Source of the DNA: a virus
Virus record (IMG/VR): IMGVR_UViG_3300030104_002170
Location: 1-35,459 of that record
Direction: 5' to 3' (one strand)
DNA: 35,459 nucleotides
The notes under the pieces are model-generated. The model was not told where the DNA came from and did no database searches. It worked only from the letters and a program-made list of their open reading frames with translations. Below, one piece after another: positions 30,669 through 35,459 of the stretch (its first letter is position 1; every line of letters begins with the position of its first letter). Both the position numbers and the translations under genes were made by a program.

Positions 30669-31647
30669 AGTTATAGATTATTTTAATGCCCATGATGTTT
30701 CTGGTGGTTCTTTTGTAGGTGATAAAAATGTGGTTAAGGTAAAATCTCATTTAGCCCAAGTTATTGACTTATCAGGCAAGTTTGATTTAGGGCAACATAC
30801 AGCAAAAGACTTTGATGTATTAGCAATGACTGGCTTTGACCAACTAAAAGCTAATTTAGTTGCAATGCCTTATCCTTATACCTATGTGGAAATAGAACTG
30901 ACATCTGATCCAAGTGCAGGAGATACTTTTAGAGGGTGGGGAAAAGGCAAATATGCAGTAATCATTCGCAACTCCGCTAAATCTATAGCTGAAATGCGGG
31001 GAACGGAAACCGCATTAAAGACTGCTAAAATTCTGCACAAAGATTTTTCTGAACAAGAATATGATAAAGTATCTATTGATGAGGAATACTCAAGCAAATG
31101 GTATATTCATGTTTTAGGATTTAATAAAAAGGTTATTGAAAATGTCGGAGGCATGGTCACAGTTATGACCTCTGAAAAACAGCGAGTTAGTTATAAAGCT
31201 ATTCACGATCCGCATAAGGAAAACTCGCAAGAGTTTGATCCTCTTGACGAAGAGTTAGAACAATCTTTGGGACAATCTTATGTAAATATGATGGGTGCAA
31301 TACAGGCGATTGTTAATGCAAAAGGAGTTGATACTCGCACAATTTTGCCCCCAGAAAAATTAAATAAAAAAAGAATAAAGAAAGGCAAAACTCCGCTGTA
31401 CTCACATAATGTTGTGACGTTTGGTGGCATATCATCCAGTGGTAATATTGTAGGGGCTGGCATGAAAAGAGCTTCACCTAGACAGCATTGGAGAAGAGGT
31501 TTTATTCGTACCTTATCGTCAGGCAAACAAATAGCAATACAAGCTACCCTAGTAAATGGACGAGGGTTTATATCTAAAGAATACGCATATGCAAATGATA
31601 ATAAAAAAACAAATAAAAAATCGGATGTTATTAGAGTGCGAGTCTAG
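30613..31647 (+). CDS. Conserved phage protein with HWRRG C-terminal motif (344 aa)
   Basis: No enzyme family is recognised. The C-terminal quarter contains ASPRQHWRRGFIRTLSSGKQ followed by IAIQATLVNGRGFISKEY. This pattern (PRxHWRRGHxRxLxSGK...VxxxGxVxKxY) recurs in hypothetical proteins of many alphaproteobacterial phages encoded near replication and recombination genes. The N-terminal two-thirds are mixed alpha/beta. The ATG at 30613 has no clear ribosome binding site; an in-frame ATG at 30652 has AGG nearby and would remove 13 residues. It closes the first early operon. Confidence 0.7.
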   Translation: MFDWAEQVEGIGKMLKAHKVIDYFNAHDVSGGSFVGDKNVVKVKSHLAQVIDLSGKFDLGQHTAKDFDVLAMTGFDQLKANLVAMPYPYTYVEIELTSDPSAGDTFRGWGKGKYAVIIRNSAKSIAEMRGTETALKTAKILHKDFSEQEYDKVSIDEEYSSKWYIHVLGFNKKVIENVGGMVTVMTSEKQRVSYKAIHDPHKENSQEFDPLDEELEQSLGQSYVNMMGAIQAIVNAKGVDTRTILPPEKLNKKRIKKGKTPLYSHNVVTFGGISSSGNIVGAGMKRASPRQHWRRGFIRTLSSGKQIAIQATLVNGRGFISKEYAYANDNKKTNKKSDVIRVRV

Positions 31648-31660
31648 GTTCTCTCTCCAG
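31648..31660 (+). other. Sequence complementary to the early ribosome binding sites
   Basis: GTTCTCTCTCCAG begins at the end of the 344-aa gene's stop codon. Its RNA would pair perfectly over 12 bases with the ribosome binding site at 28199-28210 and over 12 bases with that at 27902-27913. It is followed by a hairpin. It could be a 3'UTR antisense element; no experiment or promoter shows that it is one. Confidence 0.35.
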
Positions 31661-31668
31661 ATTCCCTA

Positions 31669-31690
31669 GCAGAACTGGAAACAGTTCCGC
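31669..31690 (+). other. GAAA-tetraloop hairpin after the early operon
   Basis: GAACTG and CAGTTC pair perfectly around a GAAA loop (31672-31687), and GC/GC extends the stem across an A-C mismatch. No U-run follows, so it is not a standard terminator. It may protect the 3' end of the early transcript. Confidence 0.5.
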
Positions 31691-31708
31691 ACTCACCAAA
31701 ATTAACCC

Positions 31709-31737
31709 TTTACACTACGTAACAAAATGTTTATAAT
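31709..31737 (+). promoter_or_regulatory. Second early-type promoter with the same operator
   Basis: TTTACA (31709-31714) and TATAAT (31732-31737) are 17 bases apart, a near-perfect sigma70 promoter. The spacer holds GTAACAAAATGTT (31719-31731), identical to the dyad in the 27587 promoter, and TATAACAAA plus GGAGAGAGA follow as there. It drives the operon leading to the methyltransferase and glycosyltransferase. Confidence 0.85.
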
Positions 31738-31764
31738 GGTTGTATAACAAATGGAGAGAGAGTT

Positions 31765-31935
31765 ATGAAAAAAAATACTGCAATTAATATTTTAAAAAAC
31801 AGAGCTAAAGACCATTATAACAAATCATTCGATTGGTTAATTGATTGGATGGACAAGGAATTTGAAAAAGTAAATTTTTGTCACGAAACAACAAATGTTG
31901 TCAAAGCCTATAAAATTTATAAGCAAGGAGAGTGA
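31765..31935 (+). CDS. Small hypothetical protein (56 aa)
   Basis: The frame begins 4 bases after GGAGAGAGA (31753-31761) and encodes MKKNTAINILKNRAKDHYNK followed by SFDWLIDWMDKEFEKVNF and a basic end. It is helical and charged, with an aromatic amphipathic middle. I know no family. It is the first gene behind the second promoter; the next gene's ATG follows its TGA after one base. Confidence 0.6.
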   Translation: MKKNTAINILKNRAKDHYNKSFDWLIDWMDKEFEKVNFCHETTNVVKAYKIYKQGE

Positions 31936-31936
31936 C

Positions 31937-32263
31937 ATGAATTACGCACACATTAAAACCAAAACTGCTTGGCTTTGGACTGAGTTCGGAGAATCTTACG
32001 CTTCGAGAGTTTTTCCCGAAGTGGTGGCAGAGCTTCCTGTTTATGTAAAAGGCAAGAAAAAGGGAAAGATTAAAGACCATCGAATTGAATGGGAAAAAGT
32101 GGAAAAAGGCGGTTGGGTTAAGGTTGGAGAATATCAAAACGGCTATGTTGAAAGACGTGTTGGCAAAGTTATCAAGGTTAGCCTGATCAAGTCACCTTGG
32201 GGATGCAAGGATGAAGTTGTAGCTGAAACAGAGGGTGGTAATAAAGGAAAAGCTCATGCTTAA
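31937..32263 (+). CDS. Hypothetical protein (108 aa)
   Basis: I start at 31937, after GGAGAG and one base past the preceding stop; a frame to 31895 would overlap the previous gene. The product MNYAHIKTKTAWLWTEFGES is mixed alpha/beta with a Lys-rich middle (YVKGKKKGKIKDHRIEWEKV) and strands around GWVKVGEYQNGYVERRVGKV. No catalytic motif is visible and I do not recognise it. It overlaps the next gene by 8 bases. Confidence 0.65.
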   Translation: MNYAHIKTKTAWLWTEFGESYASRVFPEVVAELPVYVKGKKKGKIKDHRIEWEKVEKGGWVKVGEYQNGYVERRVGKVIKVSLIKSPWGCKDEVVAETEGGNKGKAHA

Positions 32264-32426
32264 ACTCCGAAACAAGCAGAGGATGAACATTGTAATTCCT
32301 TGTCAAGAATGTGAAGGGGAAGGGGTGTTGGCGGATCGACACCCCAATGACCCTAGTTGCCAATCAATTGAGTGCCATGTTTGTGGTGGCGAAGGGGAAG
32401 TTGAGGTGAATAATGGCAACAACTAA
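32256..32426 (+). CDS. DnaJ-type zinc-finger peptide (56 aa)
   Basis: The start at 32256 has AAGGAAAAG upstream and overlaps the previous stop by 8 bases; a later ATG at 32283 is possible. The product contains CQECEGEG and, after 21 residues, CHVCGGEGE, two CxxCxGxG motifs of the DnaJ cysteine-rich domain, enough for one zinc centre. In DnaJ this centre helps bind unfolded protein. A free-standing copy is common in phages, with unknown role. Confidence 0.7.
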   Translation: MLKLRNKQRMNIVIPCQECEGEGVLADRHPNDPSCQSIECHVCGGEGEVEVNNGNN

Positions 32427-32601
32427 ATTAGAGAGGGCTGTCGACAATTATGTTGATAATATGTCTCATGAAGAACTGAGAGAATTTGTGTTTAGTCAGC
32501 TATTGGAAGATATAGACATAGGTTGGCAATGTAAAACTTTTTCTTATCTAGGAATAAACAGTAAAAAAGAGTTTATTGAAAAATGGGGAAATAATGAATA
32601 A
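32413..32601 (+). CDS. Small hypothetical protein (62 aa)
   Basis: MATTKLERAVDNYVDNMSHE begins inside the last codons of the zinc-finger gene and has GAGG 7 bases upstream. The body is helical and acidic (ELREFVFSQLLEDIDIGW), ending in KKEFIEKWGNNE. I recognise no family. Its 3' end overlaps the methyltransferase start by 8 bases, so translation of that gene is probably coupled to it. Confidence 0.6.
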   Translation: MATTKLERAVDNYVDNMSHEELREFVFSQLLEDIDIGWQCKTFSYLGINSKKEFIEKWGNNE

Positions 32602-33412
32602 AAAACTTTTGTTAGAATTAAAGCCAAAAGAATTACTTACAGAATTTTTAGAAGATTATAATTCTTTGCATAAAATTAATATTGAGAAATCTAAAAAATT
32701 AATAAAACAGGCAATTTTTTATTATCAAAAAAAAATAAAAATTCCGCATTATGTTAAACAACTTGAAGACAAATGGTATAACACATTTGATTATACAATT
32801 TATGACGATCAATATTATTTCACAGACCTTTGGGCTTGTTGGAATTTATATAGCAGGCAATATGTTTTATCAATTCAAAAAGACAAAAAAATATTTGAAT
32901 TTTTAAAACAAAATATAAAATCTATTGTAGATTTAGGGTGTGGAATTGGATACTCAACAGCAATGTTAAAACAAATGTTTCCTGTTTTTGATGTTTATGG
33001 AACAAATTTGCCAACAACAAAACAATATAATTTTTGTTGTGAAATGGGAAAAACATACAAATTTCAAGTAACAGATAACGTGCAAAATATAAATAAAAAA
33101 ATAGATTTAATATTTGCCTCTGAATATTTTGAACACATCGAAAACCCTACAGATCATATAAAAAAAATAATTGAAACCTTAGAACCAAAATGTTTGTTTT
33201 TAGCCAATTCATTTAATACCAAATCAGTAGGTCATTTTATTAAATATAAACAACAAAATAATTTATCTACAGAAATTTATGACCAAGGTTTAGCGAGTAG
33301 AAAATTTAATAAAGTTCTAAGAAATCTTGATTATGTATCCGTCAAAACAACTTTATGGAACAATAGACCCCGATTATGGCTTAAATCAAATATTGTAAAA
33401 AATTATGAATAA
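32594..33412 (+). CDS. Class I SAM-dependent methyltransferase (272 aa)
   Basis: Motif I is SIVDLGCGIGYSTAML (about 110-125), followed by DVYGTNLP and the acidic EYFEHIENPTDHI (177-189), as in small-molecule or sugar/base methyltransferases rather than NPPY DNA enzymes. The N-terminal 100 residues are a helical extension. I start at 32594 after GGGGAAATA; the upstream TTG frame is unlikely. It overlaps the glycosyltransferase by 8 bases, suggesting joint action. Both genes are much richer in A+T than the rest, pointing to recent transfer. Confidence 0.8.
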   Translation: MNKKLLLELKPKELLTEFLEDYNSLHKINIEKSKKLIKQAIFYYQKKIKIPHYVKQLEDKWYNTFDYTIYDDQYYFTDLWACWNLYSRQYVLSIQKDKKIFEFLKQNIKSIVDLGCGIGYSTAMLKQMFPVFDVYGTNLPTTKQYNFCCEMGKTYKFQVTDNVQNINKKIDLIFASEYFEHIENPTDHIKKIIETLEPKCLFLANSFNTKSVGHFIKYKQQNNLSTEIYDQGLASRKFNKVLRNLDYVSVKTTLWNNRPRLWLKSNIVKNYE

Positions 33413-34565
33413 AAAACTTAAATCTCCAGAACAAATATTTTTATTTAAAAAAGATGAGTTATTAAAAGATTGGGAACAACATTATACAAATATGCCTGAG
33501 TATAATAATTCTGAAATTGATGGAGCAGAAATAACCTGCAAATTCAAATTTCGTTGCAAAGATGACTATGAAGATTTTAAAGAAAAAGTAAAAAAATATA
33601 TTTACAATGGTGAAAAGTTTATTGATGGAAATCAGAGTGAAACAGAAAAACAGTCGTGGTATCCGCTAATTGAAAAAACATCTAACTATTTTTACTCTGG
33701 CAACAAACATCCAAGATTTCCTATCTACATTATCAGTAAGGGTAGATATAAAAAAAATCCTACTTCTAAAATTTTAAATAAAATGAATGTTAAATATAAA
33801 GTAATTGTTGAAAAAAACGAATATAATTTATACAAAAAAATTATTAATGAAAAAAATTTATTAATTTTACCTGATGAATATAAAAAAGAATATGACACAT
33901 TTTGGAATGACAAAGATTTACAAACAGGAAGTGGACCAGCAAGAAATTTTGCGTGGGATCACTCAATTAAACAAGGATTTGATTACCATTGGGTGTTAGA
34001 TGATAACATTGAATCTTTTGTAAGATTTAACAATAATAAAAAAATACAGTGTTTTTCTGGTGATCCATTTTATATTCTTGAAGATTTTATTTTACGATAT
34101 ACAAATATTTTTATTAGTGGGTTTAATTATGCTAATTTTTTACATTGGCACGAATTTAGACCACCAATACAATTTAATACAAGAGTTTATAGTTGTTTAT
34201 TAATTAACAACAAATTGCCTTTACGTTGGCGTGGCAGATATAATGAAGACACTGATCTTTGCATTAGAGCTTTAAAAATGGGATATTGCACCTTATTAAC
34301 AAATGTTTTTTTGCAAGGGAAAATGAGTACAATGAAAATGAAAGGCGGGAATACTACAACAATTTATGTAAATGGAACAAAAGAAAAATCACAAATGATT
34401 GAAGATATGCACCCAGATATCTGTCGAGTTGCTTGGAAATTTAACAGGTGGCATCATCACTGTGATTATAAAAAGTTTAAATACAACAAACCTATTTTAA
34501 AAACAGATGAGACAAATTTAAAAAACATTAATAATTATAGCATGATTTTAAATAAAAAAAATTAA
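33405..34565 (+). CDS. TET-associated-type glycosyltransferase fused to a phage MPEY/WYP domain (386 aa)
   Basis: Residues 29-87 carry the NMPEY...WYP pattern of a small domain found in phage modification proteins. From 104 the sequence FPIYIISKGRY, YKVIVEKNEY, ILPDEYK, GSGPARNFAWDHSI, HWVLDDNIESF (LDD at 198-200) and NEDTDLCIRALKMG (281-294) follow the order of the TET-associated glycosyltransferase (TAGT) family. Family members are thought to glycosylate oxidised or hydroxymethylated pyrimidines in DNA. No TET/JBP oxygenase or hydroxymethylase is seen in this genome. The gene is extremely A+T-rich and converges with the zinc-ribbon gene. Substrate could also be a host-made base or a protein. 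Confidence 0.75.
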   Translation: MNKKLKSPEQIFLFKKDELLKDWEQHYTNMPEYNNSEIDGAEITCKFKFRCKDDYEDFKEKVKKYIYNGEKFIDGNQSETEKQSWYPLIEKTSNYFYSGNKHPRFPIYIISKGRYKKNPTSKILNKMNVKYKVIVEKNEYNLYKKIINEKNLLILPDEYKKEYDTFWNDKDLQTGSGPARNFAWDHSIKQGFDYHWVLDDNIESFVRFNNNKKIQCFSGDPFYILEDFILRYTNIFISGFNYANFLHWHEFRPPIQFNTRVYSCLLINNKLPLRWRGRYNEDTDLCIRALKMGYCTLLTNVFLQGKMSTMKMKGGNTTTIYVNGTKEKSQMIEDMHPDICRVAWKFNRWHHHCDYKKFKYNKPILKTDETNLKNINNYSMILNKKN

Positions 34566-34717
34566 TCGTTATTTGTTTCATGTGAAACATTTTGCTCACC
34601 ATCACAACAATCCAGGACAGGACGCTTACAGCGAGGACATTCGTAATGGGATCTTACTATTACATAGCGTGTCCACTCCCCGCACCACGGACAATGCTCT
34701 TCTAAATTCAAAGACAT
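34562..34717 (-). CDS. Small zinc-ribbon protein, second copy (51 aa)
   Basis: Same protein as at 46-201 with three substitutions (Ser2, Ile20, Lys31). Both CPxC pairs are intact. Its stop overlaps the end of the glycosyltransferase by 4 bases. The DNA differs at about a dozen positions, several in third codon positions, in line with purifying selection. Confidence 0.7.
   Translation of the reverse strand: MSLNLEEHCPWCGEWTRYVIVRSHYECPRCKRPVLDCCDGEQNVSHETNND
34574..34589. promoter_or_regulatory. parS-like site, second copy
   Basis: The 16-mer TGTTTCATGTGAAACA is identical to the one at 58-73 and lies in the identical first part of the repeat. It is one base from the parS consensus. Confidence 0.6.
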
Positions 34718-35028
34718 TTTTCTTCAAACCACCAAACAGGTAAAATTTCTGTGCCAGCAATGAGGACACAAATCTCGTTCCCTTGGCGAAGGGTTGCTGA
34801 AAATGTTGGGTTGTCTAAATTTTTATTTTTATAAATTTCAAAAAGTAAATGCGGATTATTTTTTAAAACCCCAAAAACATATTGCTCTTCACCCACTTGT
34901 TCTTGACCTTCTTGAAACGCCTTTAGCGGCATACAAAACATAGGTAATAGTTTCTTTTGAAAACGCGGTTGTTCGCTATGTAAATAGCTTGGAAATAATA
35001 AGACAAATAATGTTACAAAATATTTCAC
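34708..35028 (-). CDS. Secreted protein of the lysis cassette, second copy (106 aa)
   Basis: Same length as the copy at 192-512, with about six substitutions (for example Tyr17His, Ile35Leu, Glu36Lys). The signal peptide and the WWFEEKCL end are kept, and so are the overlaps with the zinc-ribbon and lysozyme genes. It is either the same gene of a variant phage or a real duplicate. Confidence 0.75.
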   Translation of the reverse strand: MKYFVTLFVLLFPSYLHSEQPRFQKKLLPMFCMPLKAFQEGQEQVGEEQYVFGVLKNNPHLLFEIYKNKNLDNPTFSATLRQGNEICVLIAGTEILPVWWFEEKCL

Positions 35029-35459
35029 GATAAAAATAATTTCCTTTCAGCCGCTCTCCTCAACACTAGCCCTTTGAGGATTTTGCCGCCAGCCCTACGC
35101 CATTTGGGGAACTCATCAGCTGCCCCCTCAAAATCTCCCCTGTTAATTTTCCTTCTCAGTGTACTTGACTGCAATCTCCCAGACCCCAGATTATAAACAA
35201 AGCTCTGCAACGCAGAATGTTCATTCTCATTTAATTCGACTTTGATAAGACGATCCACCGCTTTCTCGCTATTACGGATTTCTCGTAAAAGTAAGATTTC
35301 GGCCTCATCTTTAGTAATCGGGGAGTGGTGTAAGGTAACACGACTGCCATCAAAGCTCCAAGTACTACCATATCCAATGGTGGGAACCATCGCGGAGCAG
35401 AAGTACGGCTCAGAACGGAATCCTTCAAATGTTTTGATTAAATTTAAACCTATCTCATT
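35025..35459 (-). CDS. Lysozyme, second copy, cut at the window edge
   Basis: The frame runs to the last base of the window and lacks only the first three codons (those for MRI in the other copy). The catalytic E-C-T triad is intact in FEGFRSEPYFCSAMVPTIGY. Substitutions relative to the left copy include Phe33Tyr, Asn39Asp and Pro49Ser, all away from the triad. The start therefore lies outside the window; internal ATG codons are not the real start. Confidence 0.85.
   Translation of the reverse strand, partial: NEIGLNLIKTFEGFRSEPYFCSAMVPTIGYGSTWSFDGSRVTLHHSPITKDEAEILLLREIRNSEKAVDRLIKVELNENEHSALQSFVYNLGSGRLQSSTLRRKINRGDFEGAADEFPKWRRAGGKILKGLVLRRAAERKLFLS

Larger units (their letters stand above)
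34517..35459. repeat. Right copy of the 943-bp near-duplicate
   Basis: Aligned to 1-943 without gaps. The final base falls 9 bases short of the lysozyme start codon. Differences cluster at 34613-34675 and 35150-35380, while the stretches at 34517-34612 and 34817-34876 are identical. Confidence 0.9.

Noticed and set aside
34517-35459. Exact direct terminal repeat of a T7-like genome
   Set aside because: The two ends differ at about 8% of positions, which a true terminal repeat of one molecule would not.
1-35459. CRISPR array, insertion sequence or rRNA gene
   Set aside because: No regularly spaced repeats, transposase frames or rRNA-like stretches were seen on either strand.

Overview
This window looks like one complete genome, plus a little overlap, of a small marine tailed phage (podovirus type). 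The evidence is a P22/T7-like set of head, portal and short-tail genes, no sheath or tape-measure gene, SPRY/LamG tail fibres typical of ocean viromes, A+T-rich DNA, and genes packed with 4-base ATGA overlaps. An alphaproteobacterial host is inferred from a GTA-type three-segment holin, a DUF6456-like protein, a small Cro-like regulator of the alphaproteobacterial style and a site one base from the ParB-binding parS consensus. The first 943 bases and the last 943 bases align without gaps at about 92% identity (about 76 mismatches, counted by eye), giving a unit length of 34,516 bp. The map is probably circular or permuted, joined across two co-occurring variants, or it carries a real diverged duplication of the lysis end.

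Layout. (A) 46-23118, minus strand: the late operon. It runs from a DNA methyltransferase, TerS, TerL, two tandem paralogues, portal, scaffold, major capsid protein and a probable decoration protein to an intrinsic terminator. It continues with three tiny hyperbasic proteins, head-tail adaptor, tail nozzle, internal/ejection proteins, two tail fibres, a fibre chaperone, a run of small membrane or secreted proteins, holin, GH24 lysozyme, a secreted protein and a zinc-ribbon peptide. (B) 23119-23409: a divergent control region with two promoters, a DnaA-like box and a long inverted repeat. (C) 23410-24413, plus strand: a Cys-His-Asp protein overlapping an HxxxH protein. (D) 27543 back to 24489, minus strand: Cro-like regulator, HNH nuclease, a two-Cys-pair protein, an O-like replication protein, a 276-base gene-free stretch that folds into a convincing RNA, a 48-aa peptide, a DUF6456-like protein, a terminator and an outlying virion-like gene. 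(E) 27640-31647, plus strand: the early recombination operon, with ERF annealing protein, YqaJ exonuclease, SSB and small proteins. (F) 31709-34565, plus strand: a second operon driven by a near copy of the early promoter and operator, ending in a very A+T-rich pair, a SAM methyltransferase and a TET-associated-type glycosyltransferase.

Working together: the Cro-like regulator probably acts on both early-type promoters through a shared dyad, GTAACAAAATGTT. Recombination and replication accessory proteins work with host polymerase, since no polymerase, helicase or integrase is seen. The late operon packages and lyses. The most unusual signals are the parS-like site, the structured RNA with complementary hairpin loops, the paired promoter/operator modules, and a base-glycosylation gene without the oxygenase normally needed to make its substrate.
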